Of a DNA stretch of 64,000 nucleotides, positions 8,474 to 20,578 are shown piece after piece. The translations under genes and the position numbers were made by a program. The notes under the pieces were generated by a model. That model was not told where the DNA came from. It did no database searches and was given only the letters and a program-made list of their open reading frames with translations. The DNA comes from Kitasatospora cheerisanensis KCTC 2395. Lineage in GTDB: Bacteria > Actinomycetota > Actinomycetes > Streptomycetales > Streptomycetaceae. The DNA is taken from positions 3,332,907 through 3,396,906 of the forward strand of contig NZ_KK853997.1 in assembly GCF_000696185.1 (NCBI RefSeq). The letters run 5' to 3'. Numbering within the stretch: position 1 is the stretch's first letter; the number at the start of each line of letters is the position of its first letter.

Positions 8474-11400
8474 ATGGCCCCCCGTCTGTCCGTCGTCGTC
8501 CCGATCTACAACGTCGAGCGTTACCTCGAGGAGTGCCTGGACTCGATCGCCGCCCAGACCTTCGACGACTTCGAGTGCGTCATGGTCGACGACGGCTCGA
8601 AGGACTCCAGCGCCTCCATCGCCAAGGCGTACGCCGCGAAGGACTCCCGCTTCCGGCTGGTCCAGCAGGTGAACAAGGGTCTGGGGGCGGCCCGCAACAC
8701 CGGTTACCGGCACATCTCCGAGGGCACCGAGTTCCTCGCGTTCGTCGACAGCGACGACACCATGCCGCCGTCCGCCTACGAGCTGATGATCAGCACGCTG
8801 GAGGAGACCGGCTCGGACTTCTGCACCGGCAACGTGCTGCGCTTCCGCGCCGTCGGCCACTACCAGTCGGGCGGCCACCGCAAGCCGTTCGCGGAGACCC
8901 GGCTGCGCACCCACATCACCGAGATCCCGGCGCTGGTCACCGACCGCACCGCGTGGAACAAGGTGTACCGCCGCGCGTTCTTCGACCGCGCGGGCGTGCT
9001 CTACCCCGAGGGCATCCTGTACGAGGACGCCCCGGTCTCCGTGCCGCACCACTACCTGGCCCGCCGGGTCGACGTGCTCGCCGAGCCGATCTACCACTGG
9101 CGCGAGCGGGAGGTCGGCGAGATGTCGATCACCCAGATGAAGACCAACCCGAAGGGCGTCATCGACCGGGTCAAGTCGATGGAACTGGTCCGCGAGTGGC
9201 TGAGCAAGCAGAGCGACCCGAAGTTCCGGAAGTACCTGCACTCCTACGACGAGAACAACCTCGTCGAGGAGATCCCGATGTTCTTCGGCTCGGTGCTGGA
9301 GGGCGACCCGGACTACAACGCCGCCTACCTGGAGTCGGCCGGCCGGCTGCTCCGCGCCATCGGCCCGGAGCAGGTCCGCAAGCTGCGCGCCCCGCTGCGC
9401 CTGAAGTACCACCTGACCCTGCAGGGCCGGCTGGACGAGCTGATCGAGCAGCTGCGCTTCGAGAAGGACAGCAACGGCGCCGCCCCGACCCGCGGCCTGC
9501 TCCGCCCGTACGCCGACTACCCGTTCCTGCGCGGCGGCCGCAAGAGCGTCCCCGCGGACGTGCTGCGGCTGAACAACGCCCTGGTGATGCGCTCCCGGGT
9601 GTACGAGGCCCGCTGGTCGGGCGACCGGCTGCACCTGACCGGGCACGCCTTCCCGGAGCACCTGGGCGCCGAGAACAAGCACGACATGGTCAAGGCGCTG
9701 GTGCTGCGCGAGGCCAAGGGCCGCCGCGTGGTGGCCGTGCAGACCAAGGCGGAGTTCAGCCCGGAGGCCACCTCCAGCTCCCCGCACGACCTGTACTCCT
9801 GCGACTGGGCGGGCTTCTCCGCCACCATCGACCCGCAGCGGCTCAAGCACCGCGGCGAGTGGAAGGACGGCTCCTGGCGGGTGCTGGTGGCCGGCGTCGG
9901 CAAGGGCGGCATGTACAAGGGCCGGGTGTCGGTCGGCTGGCACGACCGCGCCGAGTACGCGCCCGTGCACTGGGTCGAGGACGACGTCCGGGTGGTGCCG
10001 TGGTCGCGTGACGGCCACCTGCTGCTGCGGGTGGAGCGGGTCCGGGCCCGCGCCGTGTCGGTGACCGCCGAGGGCGGCACCGTCGAACTGCGCGGCCTGG
10101 TCCGCTCCGGCGCCGACCTGGCCGGCGCGGAGCTGCGCCTCAAGCACGCCGAGTCCGAGCGCGACGTGTTCGCGACGCTGGACCTCGGCGTCCCGGTCGG
10201 CCGCGACGTGCCGTTCACCGCGCAGTTCCCGATCGCCGAGCTGACCGCCGTCCGGGAGGCCTGGAACGCCCTCGACCCGGTCGCCGAGAAGCGCACCCGG
10301 GACCGCTGGGACCTGGAGCTCAAGCTCACCGACGGCACCGGCCTGCCGGTCGTCCTGGACGACCGCACCGCGCCCGTCGCGCTGCACCTGCCGCTGGCCG
10401 GCGGCACCCGCGCGCTCTACACCAAGCCCTCCCCCAGCGGCTACCTGCAGCTGTGCGACCAGGTGCTGCAGCCGGTCGTCGAGGAGGTGGCCCGCGCCAA
10501 GGACGGCGAGGGCTTCGTGCTCAGCGGCTCCTTCCCGCTGCCCGGCACCCACCGCTACGAGCTGGTGATCCACCACGTCAAGCGCCGCGAGGAGCACGCC
10601 TACCCGGTGGAGATCGCCGACGGCCGCTTCCGGGCCGCGCTGCCCGCCGTGCCGACCGCGTCCTTCGCCGGCCGGGTGCCGCTGCACAAGGGCACCTGGA
10701 CGGTGCAGTTCCGCCCGGTCGGGGCCGCCGCCGACAGCGAGTGGCCGACCGCGGTGCTCGCCGCCTCGACGTTCGACACGCTGCCGCTGGAGGTCGAGGC
10801 CCGCGGCAAGCGGATCGCCCTGGAGCGCCGCCTGTTCGACAGCCTGTCGCTGGAGTCGCACGACCCGCTCACCGCGGCCGAGCGCAGCGGCTACCGGCAG
10901 CGGCAGCTGCGCCGCTCGTTCACCGAGCTGCAGCGGCGCCCGCTCACCGACACCGTGCTGTACCACACCGTCCGCGAGGACTGGTGGGCCGCGGACGGCG
11001 GCCTGTACGCCGACTCGCCGCGCGCCGTGCACGAGGAGCTGGTCCGCCGCGGCGAGCCGCTGCGCCACCTGTGGACCTCCGTCGACCTGCAGGCCGAGCT
11101 GCCGCAGACCGCCGAGTGCGTCCGGCACCGCTCCCCCGAGTGGTTCGAGGCCCTGGCCACGGCCAAGTACATCGTCACCTCCACCCACCTGCCGACGTAC
11201 TTCCGCCGCCGCAAGGGCCAGGTGGTCCTGCAGACCTGGCAGGGCACCCCGCTGAAGCGGATCGGCACCGACTTCGAGAAGGTCTGGTTCACCGACGCCG
11301 GCTACCTGGAGCACCTCAAGGAGGAGGTGCCGCAGTGGAGCCTGCTGGTCGCGGGCAGCCGCTGGGCCGCGCCGGTGCTGCGCCGCGCCTTCGACTACCG

Positions 11401-12052
11401 GGGGAAGCTGCTGGAGAGCGGCTACCCGCGCAACGACCTGCTGTTCGCGCCCGACCGGGAGAAGACCGCCGAGCGGGTCCGCGAGCGGCTCGGCCTGCCC
11501 GAGGGCAAGCAGGTGGTGCTGTACGCGCCGACCTTCCGCGAGGACCGTCGCCTGCCCGAGGGCGGCTACCAGCTGAACCTGCAGCTCGACCTGGCGGCGG
11601 CCCGGGCCGCGCTCGGCGACGACCAGGTGCTGCTGGTGCGCGGCCACGAGGTGGTCCGCGGGCAGCTCCCGGAGGCCGGCAACGGCTACGTCTGGGACGT
11701 CAGCACCTACCCCGACATGGCGGAGCTGCTGCTGATCGCCGACGTCCTGGTGACGGACTACTCCGCCGCCGTGTTCGACTTCATGAACACCGGCCGCCCG
11801 GTGCTGTTCTTCACCTACGACCTGGAGCACTACCGCGACAACCTGCGCGGCTTCAGCCTGGACCTGGAGGCCTCGGCCCCCGGCCCGCTGCTCTCCACCT
11901 CCGCCGAGGTGGTCGCCGCGCTCGGCGACCTGCCGAAGGTGACCGCCGAGTACGCCGACAAGTACGAGGCCTTCCGCGAGGCGTACTGCGACCTGGACGA
12001 CGGCGCCGCCGCCGCCCGGGTGGTGGACGCGCTGCTCGCCGAGAGCGAGTAG
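8474..12052 (+). CDS. Bifunctional GT2 glycosyltransferase / CDP-glycerol:polyol glycerophosphotransferase
   Basis: This 1192-residue fusion has a GT-A glycosyltransferase at residues 1-300 (SVVVPIYNVERYLEECLDS, DDGSKDSS, DxD in FVDSDDTMPPS). A middle region of about 400 residues shows beta-rich, TarS/TagF-linker-like sequence. The C-terminal glycerophosphotransferase domain covers about residues 820-1190, with YIVTSTHLPTYF, LQTWQGTPLKRIGTDFE, LVAGSRWAAPVLRRAF, SGYPRNDLLF, VVLYAPTFRED and the late motif ADVLVTDYSAAVFDFM. TagF-type enzymes polymerise glycerol- or ribitol-phosphate wall teichoic acids at the inner membrane face. The ATG at 8474 is preferred because GAGGAAAGG precedes it at 8451-8460; an in-frame ATG at 8423 is the alternative. 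A perfect 50-bp palindrome follows the stop. Confidence 0.9.
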   Translation: MAPRLSVVVPIYNVERYLEECLDSIAAQTFDDFECVMVDDGSKDSSASIAKAYAAKDSRFRLVQQVNKGLGAARNTGYRHISEGTEFLAFVDSDDTMPPSAYELMISTLEETGSDFCTGNVLRFRAVGHYQSGGHRKPFAETRLRTHITEIPALVTDRTAWNKVYRRAFFDRAGVLYPEGILYEDAPVSVPHHYLARRVDVLAEPIYHWREREVGEMSITQMKTNPKGVIDRVKSMELVREWLSKQSDPKFRKYLHSYDENNLVEEIPMFFGSVLEGDPDYNAAYLESAGRLLRAIGPEQVRKLRAPLRLKYHLTLQGRLDELIEQLRFEKDSNGAAPTRGLLRPYADYPFLRGGRKSVPADVLRLNNALVMRSRVYEARWSGDRLHLTGHAFPEHLGAENKHDMVKALVLREAKGRRVVAVQTKAEFSPEATSSSPHDLYSCDWAGFSATIDPQRLKHRGEWKDGSWRVLVAGVGKGGMYKGRVSVGWHDRAEYAPVHWVEDDVRVVPWSRDGHLLLRVERVRARAVSVTAEGGTVELRGLVRSGADLAGAELRLKHAESERDVFATLDLGVPVGRDVPFTAQFPIAELTAVREAWNALDPVAEKRTRDRWDLELKLTDGTGLPVVLDDRTAPVALHLPLAGGTRALYTKPSPSGYLQLCDQVLQPVVEEVARAKDGEGFVLSGSFPLPGTHRYELVIHHVKRREEHAYPVEIADGRFRAALPAVPTASFAGRVPLHKGTWTVQFRPVGAAADSEWPTAVLAASTFDTLPLEVEARGKRIALERRLFDSLSLESHDPLTAAERSGYRQRQLRRSFTELQRRPLTDTVLYHTVREDWWAADGGLYADSPRAVHEELVRRGEPLRHLWTSVDLQAELPQTAECVRHRSPEWFEALATAKYIVTSTHLPTYFRRRKGQVVLQTWQGTPLKRIGTDFEKVWFTDAGYLEHLKEEVPQWSLLVAGSRWAAPVLRRAFDYRGKLLESGYPRNDLLFAPDREKTAERVRERLGLPEGKQVVLYAPTFREDRRLPEGGYQLNLQLDLAAARAALGDDQVLLVRGHEVVRGQLPEAGNGYVWDVSTYPDMAELLLIADVLVTDYSAAVFDFMNTGRPVLFFTYDLEHYRDNLRGFSLDLEASAPGPLLSTSAEVVAALGDLPKVTAEYADKYEAFREAYCDLDDGAAAARVVDALLAESE

Positions 12053-12061
12053 GCACCCGGA

Positions 12062-12111
12062 GAAGAGCCGGTTCCCGCCCCCTTGCGCAAGGGGGCGGGA
12101 ACCGGCTCTTC
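12062..12111. terminator. Perfect 50-bp palindrome, bidirectional terminator
   Basis: Two 25-nt arms (12062-12086 and 12087-12111) are exactly complementary, with a TTGC/GCAA apex. The palindrome lies 10 bp after the TagF-fusion stop and 19 bp from the Stealth stop on the other strand. It therefore can end both convergent transcripts. Confidence 0.9.
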
Positions 12112-12129
12112 CGTGCGTCGCGGCCGGTC

Positions 12130-13961
12130 TCAGGCGACCTCGACGCCGCGCTGGACCGGGAGCGCCACCGCCGGACGCTGCCCGCCCGGGCGCCGGCGGC
12201 CGGGGCACCGGCGGCCGGGCGCTCGTAGGGGCCGGGCACCGGGAAGTACGCGGCCAGGAACTCGGCCATCGCCCGGTCCTGCTCGTCCGCGGGGCTGCCG
12301 TCGCCGGCGCCGTCGGCCAGGCAGAACACCTTGAGGTCGCGGTCCTCCAGCAGCCGGAGCAGCCGGGCCCGGTCCTCGGCCCGGTCCACCGCGAGGTAGG
12401 CGTGGGCGAGGGCGCCGTCGACCGCGGCGCCGCGCAGCTGCGCGTGGTACAGCGCCAGCGTGACGGGGGCGACGTCCGTCGCGGACCGGAACGCGGAGCG
12501 GCCGGTGGCCTCCAGCTCGGCGCGCCAGCGCCGTTCGGCGTCCTCCAGCAGGGTGCGCCGCAGCGCGTAGGGGACGTGCGCGAGCACCCGGGTGAAGGCC
12601 CGGCCGTGGTCGCGTTCCAGGGCCCGCCGGGTGTTCTGCTGGGCGGCGGTGTACACGTCGGCGGTGCCGGCGGCCGCGGACGGCGGGACGATCCGGGTGT
12701 CGCGGAACACCCGGGGCAGCCCGTTGCCGAGGAAGAAGTCCTCGGGGGCGACCGGCGCACCGAGGAACATGTCGTCGTTGAAGTACAGGAAGTGCTCGGC
12801 CAGGCCGGGGATCCGGTGCAGTCCGGTCTCGATCGCGTGCGAGTTGAACACCGGCCCGCCGGGCAGCAGTCGACGGTGCGACACCACGGTCAGGCCGGGC
12901 ACGGACGGGTCCAGCCAGGACGGCGTCTGGTCGTCGGTGACCAGGAAGATCCGCCGGATCCAGGGGGCGTACATGGCGATCGAGCGCAGGCAGTGGCGCA
13001 GTTCGTCGCGGTCGCGGTAGCGGTGGTCGGCGTCGTCGTGCCCGGGGGCGCCGTCCGGCGCGCGCCCGCCGAACACCCGGGCGCGGGCGGCGTCGCGGCG
13101 CTCGCGCCAGGCGGGGTCGCTGTCGTCGACCCAAGTGATCACGGCGTCCACGGGGAAGCGGACGTCCTCCGGCAGGGCGTGCAGGAAGGGCTCGGCGACC
13201 GGGTAGTCGCGGTCGCCGACCCGGACGGTGCCGGCCGCCTCCAGCGAGGGCAGCCACCAGCCGAACGGGGTTTCGTCGATCGACGCGACCGCGCCGTCGG
13301 CCGTCCCGTCGGCGTCCCAGAACTCCAGGTCGCAGCCGTGGTCCTGGCCGTAGTAGAGGGTGCGGGTGGCGGTCACCACCGGCCGGTACAGGCGCACGCC
13401 CTTGACCCGCTCGGGCGGCTCCGGCGGTTCGACGGGCTCCGCGGGCCCGTCGGCGTCCTGCGGCTGCCCGGGCGCGGGCGGCGGCAGTTCGTGCTCGGCG
13501 ACGGCGGCCGGCAGGTTCTCGGCGAGCACGGTGCGGTGGACGCTGCCGTGGCCGAGCAGGGCGGCGTACACGGCGGTGCCGGGGAAGGCGTCGGCGACGG
13601 CGGCCAGCGCCCGCTCGCGCTGCCCGGGGGGCACGGCCAGCCGGTGGCGCGGGCCGCGGTCGGGGATCAGCAGGTAGCGCACGCCGGCGGCGTCGAGCGC
13701 CGCGGCGGCGGCGGTCAGGTTGGCCTCGCGGGCCTGCGGGGCGAGCAGGTCGTCGCGGAGCTCGGCCAGCCGGTCGCGGTGGCGGACCAGGCGGCGGTCG
13801 GCGGTGAGCAGTTCGTCCTCGCGGACCCGCTGCGGGTCGGGCGGCGGCGCGGCCGGAGGCGCCGGCAGCGGGGGCGGCGGGGGTGCGGGCAGCAGGCCCA
13901 GCGAGCGGAGCATCCGGCCTGCCAAACGCCGTGCCGGCCTGAGCACCGACCGCCTGCTCAC
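12130..13961 (-). CDS. Stealth family sugar-phosphate transferase (frame broken near 12200)
   Basis: Stealth proteins are capsule hexose-1-phosphoryltransferases. The conserved regions are visible in order: VDAVITWVDDSDPAWRERRD (CR1), RDELRHCLRSIAMYAPWIRR with FLVTDDQTPSWLD (CR2), LAEHFLYFNDDMFLGAPV (CR3), and the later RDLKVFCLADGAGD region (CR4). The N-terminus has a proline-rich stretch and a coiled region. The GTG at 13961 is chosen because GGGAGAG lies about 6 nt before it; an ATG at 14003 is in frame. The span is one base short of whole codons. Restoring it near 12200 replaces a run-on tail with a short one ending at 12130, beside the shared terminator. It is convergent with the TagF fusion, and together they suggest a phosphodiester-linked surface polymer. 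Confidence 0.8.
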
Positions 13962-14072
13962 ATTGCTCTCCCGCCGCGTGATGATCCGCTTCGAAAGTAA
14001 CAACGACGAACAGCAGGGTGAAGAAATGGCAAAGGACTCCCAGACAACTCCAGGAATCCGCAGGTGGAACGC

Positions 14073-14629
14073 TCAGCCTCGGCCGAAGGCGTAGCTGCGC
14101 CAGGGCCGCCACACGCCGTCCGTGCCGAACAGCGACAGCACGAACTCGGTCACCTCGAACACGGCGCGGAATCCGCGGGACTGCTCCTGCGCCTCGTCGA
14201 GGACGGCGTCGGGCAGCCCGTGGGCGACGGTGACGTGCGGGTGGTAGGGGAAGGCGAGCTCGCGGGCCAGCGGCCCGGAGCGGACCTCGGCCTCCAGCTC
14301 GCGGCACTCCTGCGCGCCCTCCTCGACCCGGACGAACACCACCGGCGAGACCGGCCGGAACGTGCCGGTGCCCTGCAGCAGCATCCGGAACGGGCGCTGC
14401 GCGGCGGCCACCGCCCGCAGGTGCTGCTCGATCCCGGGCAGCAGGGCGGTGCTGGTCCCGGTGGGCGGCAGCAGAGTGACGTGGGTGGGTATCGACCGGG
14501 CCTGCGGGTCGCCGTGGCCGGCCCGGGTGTCCTGCACCTGGCTGCCGTACGGTTCCGGGACGTGTATGGACACGCCGATGGTGACGGCCTCGTCGAGACC
14601 GTCACCGTCGGGGGCGGCAGCCGTCGGCA

Positions 14630-14630
<1 letters not shown>
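14073..14630 (-). CDS. 2'-5' RNA ligase / cyclic phosphodiesterase family protein
   Basis: The product has 185 residues with the two HxTx motifs of the 2H phosphoesterase superfamily, HVTL in SIPTHVTLLPP near residue 50 and HVTV in YHPHVTVAHG near residue 135. These enzymes hydrolyse or ligate 2',3'-cyclic or 2'-5' phosphodiesters in RNA or nucleotides. The substrate cannot be read from sequence. The start codon overlaps the trpS stop by one base (TGATG), so the two are probably translationally coupled. The same neighbour pair occurs in other streptomycetes as I recall. Confidence 0.82.
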
Positions 14631-15697
<1,067 letters not shown>

Positions 15698-17011
15698 TCA
15701 GGAAACCTCCGGCCCACCCGGGTTGGGCAGTGTGACGGCGCTCACCCGCAGCCGTTCGATCCGGCGCCCGTCGAGCAGCGCCACGGTGAGCCGCGCGCCG
15801 GAGCCGGTGAGCACCTGGTCGCCCTTCTCCGGCAGCCGGCCCAGCTCGCGCACCACGTACCCGGCCACCGTCTCGTAGGGGCCCTCGGGCAGCACGAAGC
15901 CGGTCTCCTCGGCGAAGTCGGCGAGGTTGAGCAGGCCGTCGATCTCCACGCCGCCGCCGGCCAGCCGGCGGGTCGCGGTGGTGTCCTGCGCGTCGTACTC
16001 GTCGCGGATCTCGCCGATCACCTCCTCGACCAGGTCCTCCAGGGTGACGATGCCCGCGGTGCCGCCGTACTCGTCGACCACGATGGCCAGGTGGTGGCCC
16101 TCGCGGCGCATCTCGCTCATCGCCTCCAGCACCCGCTTGGTGGCGGGCAGCAGCTTGACCGGCCGGGCCAGGTCGCGGACCCGGGCCGCCTCCTCGCCGC
16201 GCACCCCGTACAGGTCGCGGACGTGCACGAAGCCGGTGACGGCGTCGTAGGAGCCCTCCACCACGGGGTAGCGGGAGTGCGGGGACGAGTCGGTCTCGGC
16301 GCGGACCTCGCGCACCAGCCGGTCGGCGTCCAGGAAGGTCACCTCGGTGCGCGGCACCATCACCTCGCGCAGCTGGCGCTCCCCCGCCGCGAACACCTCG
16401 TTGATCAACTGGCGTTCGTCCGAGCCGAGTTCGGTGTTGGCGGCGACCAGGCCGCGGAGCTCCTCGGGGCTCATCACGCCGCGCCCGGCGTACGGGTCGC
16501 CGCCCAGCAGACGCACCATCAGGTTGGTGGAGCGGCCGAGCAGCCAGATCGCCGGGCGCAGCACCACCGACATCACGTCGACCACCGGCGCGGCCAGCAG
16601 CGCGATCGACTCGGCCCGCTGAAGGCCGATCCGCTTCGGCGTCAGCTCGCCCAGCACCAGGGACGCGTAGGAGATCACCAGGGTCAGGCCGACCAGGGCC
16701 ACCGCGTCCGCGACGCCGTCCGACAGACCGGCCCGGACGAACACCGGGGCGAGCTTCCCGGCCAGCGTGTCGGCGCCGAACGCGGCCGACAGGAAGCCCA
16801 TGCACGTCACCCCGACCTGCACGGCGGCCAGGAACCGGTTCGGGTCCGCCGCCAGGTGCGCGGCCCGGGCGGCCCGGCGCGAGCCGACCGCCTCCAGGGT
16901 GCGGATCTGTCCCTCCCGCAGCGAGATCAGCGCGATCTCGGCGACGTTGAACAGCCCGCCCAGCATGATGAACACCAGGACGAGCGCGGCGTCCTGCAGG
17001 GTTTCGCTCAC
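15698..17011 (-). CDS. Hemolysin-C/CNNM family transporter with CBS domains
   Basis: The product has 437 residues. An N-terminal CNNM (DUF21) membrane domain of about 200 residues includes MLGGLFNVAEIALISLREGQIRTLE and SYASLVLGELTPKRIGLQ. A CBS pair follows (about residues 215-335; MVPRTEVTFLDADRLV, VDEYGGTAGIVTLEDLVEEVIGEI is split by a short linker). A CorC/HlyC C-terminal domain comes last (GLLNLADFAEETGFVLPEG). Related proteins take part in magnesium or cobalt homeostasis at the membrane, and hemolysis is not implied. It is 21 bp upstream of trpS on the same strand and may be co-transcribed with it. Confidence 0.88.
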   Translation of the reverse strand: MSETLQDAALVLVFIMLGGLFNVAEIALISLREGQIRTLEAVGSRRAARAAHLAADPNRFLAAVQVGVTCMGFLSAAFGADTLAGKLAPVFVRAGLSDGVADAVALVGLTLVISYASLVLGELTPKRIGLQRAESIALLAAPVVDVMSVVLRPAIWLLGRSTNLMVRLLGGDPYAGRGVMSPEELRGLVAANTELGSDERQLINEVFAAGERQLREVMVPRTEVTFLDADRLVREVRAETDSSPHSRYPVVEGSYDAVTGFVHVRDLYGVRGEEAARVRDLARPVKLLPATKRVLEAMSEMRREGHHLAIVVDEYGGTAGIVTLEDLVEEVIGEIRDEYDAQDTTATRRLAGGGVEIDGLLNLADFAEETGFVLPEGPYETVAGYVVRELGRLPEKGDQVLTGSGARLTVALLDGRRIERLRVSAVTLPNPGGPEVS

Positions 17012-17084
17012 GGCCCGAGTGTAGGAGAACGGCCGGTCGCCCCGTGGGCGCCCGGCCGTTCCTTCACACGTGGTGCGGCGGCAC

Positions 17085-18170
<1,086 letters not shown>

Positions 18171-18199
18171 CTATCGCGAAGGCAGGTGGGTACGAAAAC

Positions 18200-18237
18200 A
18201 GGGGCACGAGGAACCGTGCGTGGTTCCCCGCGCCCCT
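18200..18237 (-). terminator. Terminator of the folD-DUF3017 operon with U-tract
   Basis: Arms 18200-18215 and 18222-18237 pair over 16 bp around a 6-nt loop. The two non-Watson-Crick positions are G-U in the minus-strand RNA but A-C in the plus-strand RNA. On the minus strand the hairpin is followed by GTTTTCG, so this is an oriented intrinsic terminator 22 bp beyond the DUF3017 stop. Confidence 0.8.
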
Positions 18238-18258
18238 GGTGGTGCGCGTGCCGCGTTC

Positions 18259-18657
18259 TCAGTGCACCGGGTGCCCGATCAGCCGGCCGATGTTGTCGAG
18301 CACCGGGATGCTCAGCCACGGGTTGGGCTGGGCGACCAGCGTGAGCAGCACGATGACGCCGCCGAGCGCGAACATCAGGGTGACGTCGGTGAACCGGCTG
18401 CGGACGGCGAGCATGCCGACGTCCGGGACGCCGAGCCGGAGCAGCGCGCCGAGCAGTGGCGCCGCGCCGACCGCGAGCAGCCCGAGCCGGAAGTTCCCGG
18501 CCCAGGTGACGAGCAGCCCGAGGGCGGCGACGGCGAGGACCAGCGTGATCGGCCACTGCCGCACGGGGAGGGTGTGGCCGCGGCCGAGCGCCGCCGCGGA
18601 GCCCTCCGGCGGGAGGGTGCCTTCGGTGGTGACGGGGCGGCGGCGGGTGCGCCTCAT
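18259..18657 (-). CDS. DUF3017 membrane protein
   Basis: The product has 132 residues with a polar N-terminus and three membrane segments (about residues 38-55, 58-75 and 95-112). It ends LDNIGRLIGHPVH. The sequence VRQWPITLVLAVAALGLLV is typical of actinobacterial DUF3017, almost always found just after folD. The function is unknown. The start ATG at 18657 is 17 bp after the folD stop, so the two form one operon that ends at the hairpin 18200-18237. Confidence 0.8.
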   Translation of the reverse strand: MRRTRRRPVTTEGTLPPEGSAAALGRGHTLPVRQWPITLVLAVAALGLLVTWAGNFRLGLLAVGAAPLLGALLRLGVPDVGMLAVRSRFTDVTLMFALGGVIVLLTLVAQPNPWLSIPVLDNIGRLIGHPVH

Positions 18658-18674
18658 GACGCCGGGCACCGGTG

Positions 18675-19529
18675 TCAGACGCCGGCGCGGCGCTCGGCCG
18701 CCTCGACGATGTTGTTGAGGAGCATCGCGCGGGTCATCGGGCCGACGCCGCCGGGGTTCGGGGAGATCCACGCGGCGACCTCGGCGACGCCGGGGTGCAC
18801 GTCGCCGACGATCTTGCCCTCGCTGCGGGAGACGCCGACGTCGAGGACGGCCGCGCCGGGCTTGACGTCCTCGGGCTTGACCAGGTGCGGGACGCCCGCG
18901 GCGGCGACGACGATGTCGGCGTTGCGCAGGTGCGCGGCGAGGTCGCGGGTGCCGGTGTGGCAGAGCGTCACGGTGGCGTTCTCGCTGCGGCGGGTGAGCA
19001 GCAGGCCGATGGAGCGGCCGACGGTGATGCCGCGGCCGACCACCACGACCTCGGCGCCGTCGATGGCGACGTCGTGGCGGCGCAGCAGTTCGACGATGCC
19101 GAGCGGGGTGCAGGGCAGCGGGCCGTCGATGCCGAGGACGAGGCGGCCGAGCGAGGTCGGGTGCAGGCCGTCGGCGTCCTTGTCGGGGTCCATGAGTTCG
19201 AGGACGCGGTTCTGGTCCAGGCCCTTGGGGAGCGGCAGCTGGACGATGTAGCCGGTGCAGGCCGGGTCGGCGTTGAGCTCGCGGACGACGTTCTCGACGT
19301 CCTCCTGGCTCGCGGTGGCGGGGAGTTCGCGCTGGATCGAGGCGATGCCGATCTCCGCGCAGTCGCGGTGCTTGCCGTTGACGTACCACCGGCTGCCCGG
19401 GTCGTCGCCGACCAGGACGGTGCCGAGGCCGGGGACGACGCCCCGCTCCTTGAGGGCCGCCACGCGGACGGCGAGTTCGGACTTGATCGCGGCCGCGGTG
19501 GCCTTGCCATCGAGAATCTGGGCAGTCAT
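18675..19529 (-). CDS. folD: Bifunctional methylenetetrahydrofolate dehydrogenase/cyclohydrolase
   Basis: FolD interconverts 5,10-methylene-THF and 10-formyl-THF, which feeds purine and formyl-Met synthesis. The catalytic Lys/Tyr region is [18 protein letters not shown] near residue 50. The family signatures are [23 protein letters not shown] split over the QLPLP motif, the NADP-binding [17 protein letters not shown] and the C-terminal [12 protein letters not shown]. Its 284 residues match the family. The ATG at 19529 is used rather than an ATG nine bases upstream because GGAG sits 10 nt before it. It is in an operon with DUF3017 downstream. Confidence 0.96.
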   Translation of the reverse strand: MTAQILDGKATAAAIKSELAVRVAALKERGVVPGLGTVLVGDDPGSRWYVNGKHRDCAEIGIASIQRELPATASQEDVENVVRELNADPACTGYIVQLPLPKGLDQNRVLELMDPDKDADGLHPTSLGRLVLGIDGPLPCTPLGIVELLRRHDVAIDGAEVVVVGRGITVGRSIGLLLTRRSENATVTLCHTGTRDLAAHLRNADIVVAAAGVPHLVKPEDVKPGAAVLDVGVSRSEGKIVGDVHPGVAEVAAWISPNPGGVGPMTRAMLLNNIVEAAERRAGV

Positions 19530-19705
19530 GGGCACCATTCTCCACCCCGGCGAAGGGTTGCGGTTGTGCCACATTCGTGCGCGCCACGCCGCAGTCGGCT
19601 GGACATCGCAGGTGGGTGCGCACAACGATGTTGACCGAGCACTGCGCCCGCCGGCCCGGTGACCGGCCGTCGGACCAGACGGGGGAGAGCACGGGGGACC
19701 GAGAG

Positions 19706-20146
19706 ATGAGCAATCCGTACCAGCAGCCCGACCCGTACAACGGGAGCGGCTACGGCCAGCAGCCCCAGCAGCCGGGCTACGGCTACCCACAGCAGCCGCC
19801 GCAGCAGCCCAACTACGGCTACCCGCAGGCACCTCAGCAGCCGCAGGGCTACGGGTACCCGCAGGCCCCGCAGCAGCCCTATCCGCCGGTGTACCCGGCG
19901 GCCCCGCCGCAGAACACGCTGGCGACCGCGTCGGCCGCGATCGGCGTGGTGTCGATCCTGACGGTGTGTTTCTACGGGTGGCTGCTGGCGCTGGTCGGGG
20001 TCGGCCTGGGCATCGGCGCGTTGAACAAGTCCTCGCAGCTCGGCGGTCAGGGTCGCGGCGTGGCGATCGGCGGCATCGTGATCAACACCTTGGCGTTGCT
20101 GATCGGTGTGGCGGTGGTCGTGCTGTACGTCGTCATCCCCAAGTGA
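19706..20146 (+). CDS. DUF4190-type small membrane protein with Pro/Gln/Tyr-rich N-terminus
   Basis: The product has 146 residues. Residues 1-70 are low-complexity YGYPQ/QQP repeats. The rest holds two membrane segments (about 74-105 and 120-145) separated by the glycine-rich [15 protein letters not shown], as in DUF4190 proteins. The role is unknown. Disordered Pro/Gln/Tyr tails of this sort are common in small actinobacterial membrane proteins. It is followed 7 bp later by a DUF2752 gene with GTG start, so the two are probably co-transcribed. Confidence 0.78.
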   Translation: MSNPYQQPDPYNGSGYGQQPQQPGYGYPQQPPQQPNYGYPQAPQQPQGYGYPQAPQQPYPPVYPAAPPQNTLATASAAIGVVSILTVCFYGWLLALVGVGLGIGALNKSSQLGGQGRGVAIGGIVINTLALLIGVAVVVLYVVIPK

Positions 20147-20153
20147 GTTCCCG

Positions 20154-20578
20154 GTGACCGCGGTCCGGCAGTTCGGCCCGGTGGAGCGCTGGCGCAGGTC
20201 GGCGGGGACCACCGCGGGCGGGCTGTCGCGGGTGCTGGTCCGGGGCCTGGGCGCGGCGGTCGTCGCGGTGGCCGCGGCGCTGGTGCACGACGCCCACGAC
20301 CCGGGCGTGCTGTGCCCGTTGCGCCGATTCACCGGGATTCCGTGCCCGGGCTGCGGGTCGACCACGGTCTTCATCGAGGCGGGCCACGGGAACCTGCTCG
20401 GCGCGGTGGCCGCGAACCCGGTGACGGTGGTGGTGGCGCTCGGTCTGCTGGTGGCCCCGCTGGGCCCGGCCGGTGGTGGTGGCGCCTGCCCAACTCCCGT
20501 CGCAACGCCGTGATCTGGGGGGCCGCGGCGGTCTCCTGGGCCTGGCAGTTGCACCGCTACGGCTTCCTCCCGGTGTGA
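20154..20578 (+). CDS. DUF2752 membrane protein (frame broken near 20465-20480)
   Basis: The intended product has about 141 residues. The DUF2752 signature CPLRRFTGIPCPGCGSTT near residue 48 gives the conserved Cys pairs, followed by two membrane segments. The first frame holds everything up to LLVAPLGPAG; the second holds RNAVIWGAAAVSWAWQLH and the stop at 20578. One missing base in the GGTGGTGGTGG stretch joins them. The GTG at 20154 is chosen because it follows the DUF4190 stop with a 7-bp gap. DUF2752 proteins have no established function. The break is more likely a base-calling deletion than decay. Confidence 0.7.

Noticed and set aside
8312..12760. Minus-strand open frame of 1482 codons
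   Set aside because: It is antisense to the GT2-TagF fusion, whose domains are all recognisable. Long antisense frames are expected at this GC content.
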